Part shown: positions 8,842 through 16,609 of the stretch, piece after piece
How positions within the stretch are numbered: the stretch's first letter is position 1
Layout of the letters: the number at the start of each line of letters is the position of its first letter
Assembly: GCF_902706035.1 (NCBI RefSeq)
Contig: NZ_CACSJA010000003.1
Coordinates: 124,001 to 188,000, forward strand
Reading direction: 5' to 3'
DNA length: 64,000 bases
Source: Pantoea sp. 18069
GTDB taxonomy: Bacteria > Pseudomonadota > Gammaproteobacteria > Burkholderiales > Burkholderiaceae_C
The notes under the pieces: model-generated
Told to the model about the DNA's origin: nothing
What the model saw: only the letters and a program-made list of their open reading frames with translations
Database searches by the model: none
Translations under genes and position numbers: made by a program

Positions 8842-9735
8842 ATGCAGCACCACGACTTCCCCTCTTTTCCCCTCGAAAGCGCGGGCCCGTGCCTGCGCTG
8901 TTGCGTTCCGGGCGCGAGCCTCTGGCAGGCGCGGCGCGCTTTCCTGCGCCTGGGCGGCGCGGCGGCGCTGGCGGGCGCGGGAGGCTCGGCGCTGGCCCAG
9001 GTCAACGTGGGCAGCGGCTCGCGCCTGCGCCAGCTCGTGCCCGCGCAGACGCTCGAAGAGGCGGCCACCGGGCAATACCAGCAATTGCTCGCCAAGGCCA
9101 AGGCCCAGGGGGCGCTCGCGCCGCCGTCGCACCCGCAGCTCAAGCGCCTGCATGTGATTGCCCAGCGGCTGGTCCCCTACGCAACCCAGTGGAACGAGCG
9201 CGCGCGCTCCTGGCGGTGGGAGGTCAACCTGATCAGCAGCCCCGAGATCAATGCCTTCTGCATGCCCGGCGGCAAGATCGCGTTCTACACCGGCATTCTC
9301 GACAAGCTCGCGCTCACCGATGACGAGGCCGCGATGATCATGGGTCATGAAATGGCCCATGCGTTGCGCGAGCATTCACGCGAGCAGTTGGCCAAGAGCC
9401 AGGCCACGAGCATGGGCCTGTCGCTGGGCGCGCAACTGCTGGGCCTGGGCGACCTGGGCAATGTCGCCGCCAAGCTCGGCACGCAGCTGCTGAGCCTGCA
9501 GTTCAGCCGCTCCGACGAAAGCGACGCCGACCTCGTGGGCCTGGAAATGGCCGCGCGCGCGGGCTACAACCCGCAGGCTGCCGTGACGCTGTGGGAAAAG
9601 ATGGGCAAGGCGACGGGCGGCAGCGGCGCCGGCCTGGCCTTTCTCTCGACCCACCCCAGCGGCCCGGACCGTATCCGCGAGCTGCAGCGCAATGTGCCCA
9701 AGGTCGATGGCTTGTATAGGCAGGCGAGGAAATAA
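8842..9735 (+). CDS. M48-family zinc metalloprotease, secreted
   Basis: A 297-residue protease starting at the ATG at 8842. The N-terminus includes RRAFLRLGGAAALAGAGG followed by SALAQ. This is a twin-arginine-like signal with a cleavage site, so export by Tat is likely. The catalytic HEMAH (HExxH) lies at residue 169 and the third zinc ligand is in SDESDADLVG. FLSTHPSGPDRI near the end is the conserved M48 substrate-side loop. It belongs to the LoiP/YcaL-like group of periplasmic, outer-membrane-associated quality-control proteases. It is divergent from ampG with a 120-base promoter space. Confidence 0.9.
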   Translation: MQHHDFPSFPLESAGPCLRCCVPGASLWQARRAFLRLGGAAALAGAGGSALAQVNVGSGSRLRQLVPAQTLEEAATGQYQQLLAKAKAQGALAPPSHPQLKRLHVIAQRLVPYATQWNERARSWRWEVNLISSPEINAFCMPGGKIAFYTGILDKLALTDDEAAMIMGHEMAHALREHSREQLAKSQATSMGLSLGAQLLGLGDLGNVAAKLGTQLLSLQFSRSDESDADLVGLEMAARAGYNPQAAVTLWEKMGKATGGSGAGLAFLSTHPSGPDRIRELQRNVPKVDGLYRQARK

Positions 9736-9736
9736 G

Positions 9737-9796
9737 GCCCCCACCGCGTTTTTCCTTGGGGGGCCGGCCATCCGGCGGCCCAAGGCAAAACCTGGA
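9737..9796 (-). repeat. Dispersed repeat, family B copy (reverse orientation)
   Basis: Begins two bases after the protease stop codon. The + strand reads CCCCCACCGCGTTTTTCCTT, then GGGGGGCCGGCC, then CCCAAGGCAAAACCTGG. The reverse complement of the family B element at 22186-22330 contains the same blocks in the same order with small differences and an insertion. This suggests a mobile or expanding intergenic repeat. Confidence 0.55.
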
Positions 9797-9835
9797 TCGC
9801 ACGCCGAGCGAGGCTCACCACGAACGGTTTTTCCC

Positions 9836-10057
9836 CGTTCACCCTGAGTCCTGAGCCCGTCGAAGGATCGAAGGGTCGGTCTTTTGAGCGTAGGCCACTC
9901 ATCGCCGCTGTTTGCCCAAATCGGTCACTTTCTAAGTCATTGATTTATTTGGGGGGGGAAGCTGTTTCTTGAGAGCCTGTCGAAGGATGAACTGGCGCAC
10001 TGGCCTAGGGTGGAGACACCCTTCGACGGGCCCGCCTAGGGAAGCTCAGGGTGAACG
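9836..10057. repeat. Inverted repeat pair around a repeat island
   Basis: Left arm 9836-9865 contains CGTTCACCCTGAG and GCCCGTCGAAGG. Right arm 10019-10057 contains the complement in reverse order, CCTTCGACGGGC and CTCAGGGTGAACG, with a short insertion (CGCCTAGGGAAG) between the two blocks. The arms enclose the first copy of the family C repeat. No coding frame of interest lies in 9736-10220; the stretch is a repeat island between the protease and MBL-hydrolase genes. Confidence 0.6.
9906..9996 (+). repeat. Repeat family C, copy 1
   Basis: About 90 bases reading CGCTGTTTGC...CTAAGTCATTGATTTATTT, then a G run, CTGTTTCTTGAGAGCCTG and TCGAAGGATGAAC. The same blocks recur in the same order at 10099-10196, and in shortened form at 40071-40110. 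Confidence 0.75.
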
Positions 10058-10098
10058 GCCATTAGCCATCCGTTTTCAAAAAATCGTGACTATGCGAG

Positions 10099-10196
10099 CG
10101 CTGTTTGCACAAAAATGGACATAGCTAAGTCATTGATTTATTTGAAAAAATCTGTTGCTTGAGCGCCTGCCTAGCCGGCCGCGTCGAAGGATGAAC
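10099..10196 (+). repeat. Repeat family C, copy 2
   Basis: Direct, imperfect copy of 9906-9996. Shared blocks are CGCTGTTTGC, CTAAGTCATTGATTTATTT, a CTGTTGCTTGAGCGCCTG block and TCGAAGGATGAAC. It differs by replacement of the G run with an A run and by about 12 inserted bases (CTAGCCGGCCGC). Confidence 0.75.
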
Positions 10197-10220
10197 GCCA
10201 CGTCCTAAAAAACGGGCGCC

Positions 10221-10859
10221 TCAGGTCCCACCGACGTAAGGGTTGCTCAAGCGCTCCCGCCCCAGCGTGCTTTCCGGCCCATGTCCCGGAATGAACACCG
10301 TCGCGCCGCCCATGGGCCACAGGCGCTCGGTGATGCTGGCGATCAGCTGCGCGTGGTTGCCCTGGGGGAAGTCGGTGCGGCCTATGCTGCCCGCGAACAG
10401 CACGTCACCGACGAACACGCGCTCGATCTGCGGCGCGTGGAACACCACATGGCCGGGCGTGTGGCCCGGGCAGTGGCGCACCTGCAGTGTTTCCTGGCCG
10501 ATCTGCACCTGGTCGCCATCGTGCAGCCAGCGCGTGGGCGTGAAGCTTTGCGCGGGCGGAAAACCGAACATCGCGCTTTGCTGCGGCAGGCCGTCTATCC
10601 AGAACTGATCGCCTTCGTGCGGGCCGATGATGGGCAGCGCCAGTTCCTGGGCGAGTTCGCCCGCGCCGCCCGCGTGGTCGATGTGCGCATGGGTCAGCCA
10701 GATCGCGCGCAGCGTCAGGCCCAGGCGCTGGACTTCGGCCAGGATGCGCGGCAGATCGCCGCCGGGGTCGATGACGGCTGCGTCGCGGCTTGCGCTGCAC
10801 CAGACCAGCGAGCAGTTCTGCTGGAAGGCGGTGACGGGAATGGTGAGGTATTCAAGCAT
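10221..10859 (-). CDS. MBL-fold metallo-hydrolase (glyoxalase II-like)
   Basis: A 212-residue metallo-beta-lactamase fold hydrolase starting MLEYLTIPVTAFQQN at 10859; a TTG six bases further out is less likely. The binuclear metal site is visible as THAHIDHAGG (HxHxDH), the HCPGHTPGHVVFH histidine, the GDVLFAGSIGRTD aspartate and the final IPGHGPEST histidine. GSIGRTDFPQG is characteristic of the YcbL-type glyoxalase II branch, so hydrolysis of a glutathione or other thioester is the best guess. It stands alone on its strand. Confidence 0.88.
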   Translation of the reverse strand: MLEYLTIPVTAFQQNCSLVWCSASRDAAVIDPGGDLPRILAEVQRLGLTLRAIWLTHAHIDHAGGAGELAQELALPIIGPHEGDQFWIDGLPQQSAMFGFPPAQSFTPTRWLHDGDQVQIGQETLQVRHCPGHTPGHVVFHAPQIERVFVGDVLFAGSIGRTDFPQGNHAQLIASITERLWPMGGATVFIPGHGPESTLGRERLSNPYVGGT

Positions 10860-10957
10860 GCGCAATGGTATCGCCCTCTTTGACTGCAGTCTGGATGGCT
10901 GTCTATGAGGGCGGCGCGGTCGGCGCGGCGGGAATCATCGCCGTCTGTGCACGGCCT

Positions 10958-11743
10958 CTAGACCGCAGCGGCCCGGCGCTGCGCCTGCTGCAATGCGACG
11001 CTTGTCTTGCCGTTCGGCAGGCCCCCTTCGGTCGCCCTGAGCGCCAGCTCGGTCGTCTGCTCGAAGTGCGCGCGCAGCAACGCCGTGGCACGGTCCACGT
11101 CGCGGGCCAGCACCGCCTCCACCATGGCGCTGTGTTCCGCCGGAATGTCGCGCGGCGCGGCGGCACTGCCCTGGCCGCTTGAGTCACCCGTGCCAACAGT
11201 GGCCACGGCCGAGATATAGCGGTAGCGCGTGAAGCGCTCGCGCAGATTGGCCGCCAGCTCCAGCAGCACGCGCGAGCCGCAGGCCGACAGCAAGGCGTCG
11301 TGAAACGCCATGTGCGCCTCGTCCCATTGGGCCGACAGGGTCACGGGCGCCGCGGTCTCGCGCATGGTCAGGCGGCTGAGCTGGTGATGGGCGGCCACCA
11401 CGCGCGACTCCCACGCCACGTCGCCATGCAGCACCGACAGGCGCAGCGCCTCGGTCTCGACCAGCATGCGCGCCCCGGAGATGTCCATCAAATCCTGTGC
11501 CGAGGCGCTGGCTACCCTGAAGCCGCGCTGATCTTCCGCCTGTACGAAGCCGCTGCTGGTCAAACGCGAGAGCGCTTCACGCATGGGGATGAGGCCGGCC
11601 CCGTAGCGGGTGCACAGGTCCTTGATCAGCAGCTTGGAGCCCGGGGCGAACACGCCACCAATGATGTCCATGCGCAACTGCGCCACCAGCGAGGAGGTGC
11701 GGGTAGTGGGTGGGGGCGAAAGCGGTTCGGTGGCTGTGGTCAT
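10958..11743 (-). CDS. GntR/FadR-family (FCD) transcriptional regulator
   Basis: A 261-residue regulator. The N-terminal winged helix includes LRMDIIGGVFAPGSKLLIKDL and PMREALSRLTSSGFVQ, the classic GntR helix-turn-helix. The C-terminal all-helical FCD ligand domain has the conserved metal-binding D and His positions (FHDALLSACGS, EHSAMVEAVLARD). Start at the ATG at 11743; an in-frame ATG at 11779 would add 12 residues. It is divergent from the FAH-hydrolase gene across an AT-rich spacer and probably represses that catabolic operon until the substrate or an intermediate binds. Confidence 0.88.
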   Translation of the reverse strand: MTTATEPLSPPPTTRTSSLVAQLRMDIIGGVFAPGSKLLIKDLCTRYGAGLIPMREALSRLTSSGFVQAEDQRGFRVASASAQDLMDISGARMLVETEALRLSVLHGDVAWESRVVAAHHQLSRLTMRETAAPVTLSAQWDEAHMAFHDALLSACGSRVLLELAANLRERFTRYRYISAVATVGTGDSSGQGSAAAPRDIPAEHSAMVEAVLARDVDRATALLRAHFEQTTELALRATEGGLPNGKTSVALQQAQRRAAAV

Positions 11744-11855
11744 GGCGCGTGGCCAGCGTGGGCTGGGTACATCCTGCAAATTATAGGGTTTTCGTTAGCA
11801 TATACTTTTAGTTGAAATATATATATTCTATCCATTCCTGCAACCGGACCATCCC
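11744..11855. promoter_or_regulatory. AT-rich divergent promoter/operator region (GntR - FAH hydrolase)
   Basis: A 112-base spacer, strikingly AT-rich against the surrounding DNA between about 11778 and 11832, with TAGCATATACTTTT and GAAATATATATATTC stretches. This suits overlapping promoters and a GntR operator for the two divergent genes. I cannot place -35/-10 boxes with certainty. Confidence 0.45.
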
Positions 11856-12722
11856 ATGAAGCTCTGCACATTCACCCTCCAAGGTTCCCGCCGTCTCGGC
11901 CTGCTTGACGGCGATCACGTGCGCCCCCTGCCCTCGGACGGGGCGCGCGATGTCGGCGATTTCGTGCGCCAGCTGGCCGCGGGCGCAAGCCGCGACGAAC
12001 TGGTCGCCGGCGCAGGCCCGGCCGTGCCGCTGGCCGAAGTGCAGTTCCTGCCGCCCGTGGTGGCACCCGACAAGATCATCTGCGTGGGCCTGAACTACCA
12101 CGACCACACCAAGGAAAGCGCGTATGCCCAGCCGGACTACCCCACGCTGTTCCTGCGGTTGACCACCAGCCTGTCGGCACACGACGCGCCCATCGTGCGC
12201 CCGGCCTGCAGCGACAGCCTGGACTACGAGGGCGAGCTGGCCGTGGTGATCGGCACGGGAGGCCGCCACATTCCCCTGGACAAGGCGCTGGACCATGTGT
12301 TCGGCTACTCGGTGTTCAACGACGGTTCGGTGCGCGAATACCAGTTCAAGACCCCGCAGTGGACGGTGGGCAAGACCTTCGACGCCACGGGCGGCTTCGG
12401 CCCCGCCGTGGTCACCGCCGACGAGCTGCCTGCCGGCGCACGCGGCCTGAAGCTGGAAACGCGCCTGAACGGCCAGACCGTGCAGTCCGCCAACACCGAC
12501 GACATGGTGTTCGACGTGGCCACGCTGGTTCATGTGATCAGCGGGGCCATCACCCTGAGCCCGGGCGACGTGATCGTGGCCGGCACGCCGGCCGGCATCG
12601 GCTGGGCGCGCAACCCCCGCCTGCTGATGCGTGACGGCGACGTCTGCGAAGTGTCCATCGAGCGCATAGGCACGCTGCGCAACCCCATCGCGGACGAAGT
12701 GCTGCCCGCCACCGCGGCCTGA
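11856..12722 (+). CDS. Fumarylacetoacetate hydrolase family protein
   Basis: A 288-residue FAH-fold enzyme. Family motifs: IICVGLNYHDHTKES, the metal-binding LDYEGELAVVIG, GYSVFNDGSVREYQ, GKTFDATGGFGP and the C-terminal VIVAGTPAGIGWARNP. Such enzymes cleave or isomerise beta-keto acids made by aromatic ring fission (HHDD isomerase, fumarylpyruvate or acylpyruvate hydrolase). The ring-fission dioxygenase-like gene 197 bases downstream and the FAD hydroxylase beyond it suggest it acts on a meta-cleavage product. The exact substrate cannot be read. Expression is likely controlled by the divergent GntR regulator. Confidence 0.88.
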   Translation: MKLCTFTLQGSRRLGLLDGDHVRPLPSDGARDVGDFVRQLAAGASRDELVAGAGPAVPLAEVQFLPPVVAPDKIICVGLNYHDHTKESAYAQPDYPTLFLRLTTSLSAHDAPIVRPACSDSLDYEGELAVVIGTGGRHIPLDKALDHVFGYSVFNDGSVREYQFKTPQWTVGKTFDATGGFGPAVVTADELPAGARGLKLETRLNGQTVQSANTDDMVFDVATLVHVISGAITLSPGDVIVAGTPAGIGWARNPRLLMRDGDVCEVSIERIGTLRNPIADEVLPATAA

Positions 12723-12919
12723 AACACCAAGCGAGGCAGCACGCAAGGCACCGCAAGGACAGGAGGCAAGCCTTTGGCGGCATCGGTCCCGGCGCCATGA
12801 TCCATCTGCCCGGTGGGCCATGGGCGCGCAAGACCGGGGTGAAGCGCAATCGGCCCCTCCCAGCGGCTGCGCGTGTCCGCCATTGCTGCAACCACGAGAA
12901 AACCAAGAGGAGACAGAAC

Positions 12920-13888
12920 GTGACGCATCCACAACTGGAACCATCAGCCCCCGCGCTCCTGCCCCGCCCGGCCGTCCACTCCGTCGACGAATTCGTGCTG
13001 AGCGTGCCCGACCTGGAGAGGGCGCGGCACTTCTACGCCAGCTTCGGCCTGGACGTGCGGGACGACGCCGGCGCGCTGGCGCTCCACACCCATGGCCACC
13101 CGCACCGCTGGGCGCGCGTGCTGCAGGGCAAGGGCGGCCCCAAGCGGCTCGAATGGATCAGCCTGGGCATATACGAGCAGGACCTCGCGCGCTTTGCGGC
13201 GCTGCTGCAGGAGCGCGGCATTCCCACCGCGGCCGTGCCCGAGGGTGCCGACCCGTCCGGCCTGTGGCTGCAGGGGCCCGATGCCCTGCCCATCCAGCTG
13301 CGCGTGGCGGCCAAGGTATCGCCGCAGGCGCCCGGCCCGCGCGAGTCGGCACCCGCGCCCGCCAACATCGGCCGCGCACCGAGCCGCAGCACCGCACCGG
13401 CCACCCGTCCGCTGTACCTCTCGCACATCCTGCTGTTCACGGCCGACGTGGCGCAGGCGCTCGATTTCTACACCGGCGTGCTCGGGCTGCAGTTGTCGGA
13501 CCAGTCGGCCGGCATCATCGCCTTCCTGCACACGCCGCACGGCAGCGACCACCACCTGATCGCCTTTGCCAAATCGAATGCCGGGGGCCTGCACCACAGC
13601 AGCTGGTGCGTGCCCTCGCTGGACGCCGTGGGCATTGGCGCGCAGCAGATGGCCAACGCCGGATACCCCGACGGCTGGGGCCTGGGGCGGCATGTGCTGG
13701 GCTCCAACTACTTTCGCTACGTGCGCGACCCCTGGGGCAGCTTTGCCGAGTATTCCTACGACATCGACTACATCGCGTCCCAGGCGCAGTGGCCGGCGGC
13801 GGACCACCCGCCGGAGGATTCGCTCTACGTCTGGGGGCCGGACGTTCCGCAGGACTTCATCGTCAACCACGAACTGCCGCGCCCATAG
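12920..13888 (+). CDS. Two-domain VOC protein, extradiol ring-cleavage dioxygenase-like
   Basis: A 322-residue protein of two vicinal-oxygen-chelate modules. It starts at GTG (VTHPQLEPS) behind AGAGGAGACAG. Module 1 (about 15-125) begins SVDEFVLSVPDLERARHFY and looks structural. Module 2 (about 150-310) holds the expected metal triad of type I extradiol dioxygenases: His in YLSHILLFTADV, His in GGLHHSSWCV, and Glu in SFAEYSYDIDYI. A C-terminal WGPDVPQDFIVNHE follows. It would open a catecholic ring next to its hydroxyls using Fe(II) and O2. Its place between an FAH hydrolase and an FAD hydroxylase supports that. A linker rich in Pro and Ala joins the modules. Confidence 0.82.
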   Translation: MTHPQLEPSAPALLPRPAVHSVDEFVLSVPDLERARHFYASFGLDVRDDAGALALHTHGHPHRWARVLQGKGGPKRLEWISLGIYEQDLARFAALLQERGIPTAAVPEGADPSGLWLQGPDALPIQLRVAAKVSPQAPGPRESAPAPANIGRAPSRSTAPATRPLYLSHILLFTADVAQALDFYTGVLGLQLSDQSAGIIAFLHTPHGSDHHLIAFAKSNAGGLHHSSWCVPSLDAVGIGAQQMANAGYPDGWGLGRHVLGSNYFRYVRDPWGSFAEYSYDIDYIASQAQWPAADHPPEDSLYVWGPDVPQDFIVNHELPRP

Positions 13889-13899
13889 CCTGCGGTTGG

Positions 13900-14802
13900 C
13901 TATGTCCGCTGGTGGAGCAGCTGGTGCGACTCACGCCGCAGCATGTCGCCGAAGTACTCCGCCGCAGGCGTAGGCGGCATGCCGGCGCGCGCCACCAGGC
14001 AGATCGGCGGCGCGGGAATCAGCTCGCACACCGGGATCTGCTGGACCATCCCGAACAGGGGGGACTGCGTCCACTGGATGGGCAGCACCATGAGCAGGTC
14101 GGAATAGACCATGGACGTGAGAAAGGTCAGGGTGGAGTGCGAACTCATCACCAGCCGGGGCGGGGGCAGGCCGTGCTGCATGAACAGCGGCCCGATCTCC
14201 TCCTCGGCCCTGTAGGTCACCGAACTGGTGATCCATTCCGCATCGACCAGGTCCCTGAGCGAGCGCGCCTGCGCCAGAGGATGTCCCTTGCGCCCGACAA
14301 CCACGCGGGTGTTGTCGAACAGCTTTTCGACCACCAGGCCCGCCGCCGTGCCGACGGGCGCGGGGCCTACGTAGAAGTCCATGCTGCCGTCGAGCAGGCG
14401 GCTTTCGACGCGCGGGTATACCGCGTCCATGATGTCCAGCTTGACCTCCGGGTAGCGTTGCCGGAAGGCCCGCAAGGCGCCGGGGTACAGCGCCAGGTGG
14501 GGCACGCTGGACATGGCGATGGCCAGGTGGCCATGCACCTGGCCGCGCATCTGCTCGATCTCCTCGCGCGCGCGCCGCACGTCCTCCACGACGGATCTGG
14601 CCCGGCGCAGGAACACCTCGCCCATGGGCGTGAGCGCCACGCCCCGGCTGTTGCGCTCGAACAGCGCCACACCGAGGTCCTTTTCCAGCTCCTGGATGCT
14701 GTGGCTCAGCGCTGCCTGGGCAGCGCCCAGCTGGCGCGCCGCGCCGCGCAGGCTTCCGCGCTCGGCCACGGCCAGGAAATCACGCAAGGCATTGAATTTC
14801 AT
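13900..14802 (-). CDS. LysR-family transcriptional regulator
   Basis: A 300-residue regulator. The N-terminal helix-turn-helix reads ALRDFLAVAERGSLRGAARQ and AAQAALSHSIQELEKDLGV; the C-terminal periplasmic-binding-like effector domain follows. It is divergent from the FAD monooxygenase gene, across a 118-base spacer containing a T-N11-A palindrome, and tail-to-tail with the VOC dioxygenase gene. It most likely activates the monooxygenase-Bug operon in response to an aromatic inducer. Confidence 0.92.
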   Translation of the reverse strand: MKFNALRDFLAVAERGSLRGAARQLGAAQAALSHSIQELEKDLGVALFERNSRGVALTPMGEVFLRRARSVVEDVRRAREEIEQMRGQVHGHLAIAMSSVPHLALYPGALRAFRQRYPEVKLDIMDAVYPRVESRLLDGSMDFYVGPAPVGTAAGLVVEKLFDNTRVVVGRKGHPLAQARSLRDLVDAEWITSSVTYRAEEEIGPLFMQHGLPPPRLVMSSHSTLTFLTSMVYSDLLMVLPIQWTQSPLFGMVQQIPVCELIPAPPICLVARAGMPPTPAAEYFGDMLRRESHQLLHQRT

Positions 14803-14815
14803 GGAATGGTTTGGT

Positions 14816-14832
14816 GATCGTAAATTTCGATC
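14816..14832. promoter_or_regulatory. LysR-type operator palindrome (T-N11-A)
   Basis: GATCG-TAAATTT-CGATC: perfect 5-bp arms around an AT-rich centre, containing T-N11-A, the LysR recognition pattern. It lies 13 bases upstream of the LysR start codon and about 90 bases upstream of the monooxygenase start, the usual site for autoregulation and divergent activation. Confidence 0.65.
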
Positions 14833-14920
14833 GGTGTGCGCATTTTGCCGTCTTTCATGATCTTCGGCTACTGCATACGATGGCCCTCATTCCCAGCTGC
14901 AGATTCAGAAAGCGAACCCC

Positions 14921-16522
14921 ATGAAATCCGTTCAGGTCCTGATCGTAGGTGCCGGCCCCGTGGGCCTGGCACTCGCCATAGAGCTCGGCCAGCGTGGCAT
15001 CCGGTGCCTGCTGGTGGAGCGCAACGACCGCGTGGGCTATGCCCCGCGGGCCAAGACGACCAATGTGCGTACCCGCGAGCACCTGCGCCGCTGGGGCATC
15101 GCCGACCAGTTGCGCGCCGCCTCGCCGCTGGGCATGGACTATCCTTCCAATGTGGTCTTCGTCACGCGCCTGGCCGGCTCCGAACTCACCCGCTTCGAGA
15201 ATGCGATGTACTGCGCGCCGGGGCGCAACCCGCTGTATTCCGAGCATGCGCAGTGGATTCCGCAGTACACGGTGGAGGAAGTGCTGCGTGCCCATGCACA
15301 GTCGCTGCCCAGCGTGGAGCTGCGCTTCAACTGCGAGCTCACCGGCTTCGACCAGGACGAGGAGGGCGTGGACGTGCACCTGCATGACCGCACCGATGGG
15401 ACCGACACCTGCGTGCGGGCGGACTACCTGGTGGGGTCCGACGGCGCGCGCAGCAAGGTGCGCGAGCTCATCGGTGCGCGCATGGAGGGCACGTACGGCC
15501 TTTCGCGCAACTACAACATCGTCTTTCGGGCGCCCGGGCTGGCCCAGGCCCACCGGCATGGTCCGGCCATCATGTACTGGCAGGTCAACAACGACCTGCC
15601 CAGCCTCATCGGGCCCATGGACCGGGGCGATACCTGGTTCTTCATGCCCACGCGGGTGCCCGAGGGGGTGAAGCTCTCCGACCTGGACGCCGCGGCCCTG
15701 ATTCGCCAGGCCACGGGCATCGATCTGCCCTACGAGGTGCTGAGCAACGACGAATGGGTGGCCAGCCGGCTGATTGCCGACAAGTATGGCGACCGCCGCG
15801 TGTTCCTGGCCGGCGACGCCTGCCATCTGCATCCACCCTTCGGCGGCTATGGCATGAACATGGGCGTGGCCGACGGCGTCGACCTGGGCTGGAAGCTGGC
15901 TGCCCGGCTCCAGGGCTGGGGCGGGGATGCGCTGCTCGCCAGCTACGAGGCCGAGCGGCGGCCGGTGCACGAGTGGGTGATGGCCGAGGCCGAAGCCAAC
16001 CATGCCGTGCTGGGCAACCAGCTGTCCGCCGCAGGGGTGGAGGACGAGACGCCCGAGGGCGAGCGCCTGCGCGCCGAGATCGGCGTGCACATCCAGGCCA
16101 CCAAGCTGCGCGAGTTCGCCACGCTGGGCGTGGTGCTGGGATACCGCTACGAGGATTCGCCCGTCATCGTGCCCGACGGCAGCGCGGCGCCCGCGCGCGA
16201 CTTCATCAACTACGTGCCGACCTCCCGCCCGGGCAGCCTGGCGCCGCACGCCTGGCTGCACGACGGCAGCTCCCTGTACGACCTCTTCGGCCAGGGGTTC
16301 ACCCTGCTCGCGAAGCCCGAGGCAGGCAGCGCGGACCTGGACCGCGTGCGTGCGCAATGTGAAGCGGCGGGCGTGCCGCTCAAGGTGCTGCAGTGCGAAG
16401 AGGGCGGGGTCGCCAGCCTCTACCCGACCCGCTACACCCTGATCCGCCCGGACCAGCATGTGGCCTGGCGCGGCGACGACTGGCCGGGGCCGGACCTGCT
16501 GGCGCAGGTGACGGGGCGCTAG
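14921..16522 (+). CDS. FAD-dependent aromatic hydroxylase (MhpA/PheA-like monooxygenase)
   Basis: A 533-residue class A flavoprotein monooxygenase. The three FAD/NADPH motifs are present: the N-terminal dinucleotide fold VGAGPVGLALAIELGQRG, the DG motif VGSDGARSKVRELIG near residue 170, and the GD motif LAGDACHLHPPFGGYGMNMG near residue 295-315. Residues from about 400 form the thioredoxin-like C-terminal extension of the phenol hydroxylase group. It would hydroxylate an aromatic compound with NAD(P)H and O2, preparing the catechol-type substrate for the nearby extradiol-type dioxygenase. Substrate not determinable; MhpA-like propionate hydroxylation is one candidate. Confidence 0.87.
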   Translation: MKSVQVLIVGAGPVGLALAIELGQRGIRCLLVERNDRVGYAPRAKTTNVRTREHLRRWGIADQLRAASPLGMDYPSNVVFVTRLAGSELTRFENAMYCAPGRNPLYSEHAQWIPQYTVEEVLRAHAQSLPSVELRFNCELTGFDQDEEGVDVHLHDRTDGTDTCVRADYLVGSDGARSKVRELIGARMEGTYGLSRNYNIVFRAPGLAQAHRHGPAIMYWQVNNDLPSLIGPMDRGDTWFFMPTRVPEGVKLSDLDAAALIRQATGIDLPYEVLSNDEWVASRLIADKYGDRRVFLAGDACHLHPPFGGYGMNMGVADGVDLGWKLAARLQGWGGDALLASYEAERRPVHEWVMAEAEANHAVLGNQLSAAGVEDETPEGERLRAEIGVHIQATKLREFATLGVVLGYRYEDSPVIVPDGSAAPARDFINYVPTSRPGSLAPHAWLHDGSSLYDLFGQGFTLLAKPEAGSADLDRVRAQCEAAGVPLKVLQCEEGGVASLYPTRYTLIRPDQHVAWRGDDWPGPDLLAQVTGR

Positions 16523-16609
16523 ACGCGCCTTCCCTGAGCCGCCCCGCTGCCGAGGCGCAGACAGAGAAGATTTCGACCAACCCATCCAAGAAAAAACAGG
16601 AGACAAGAC

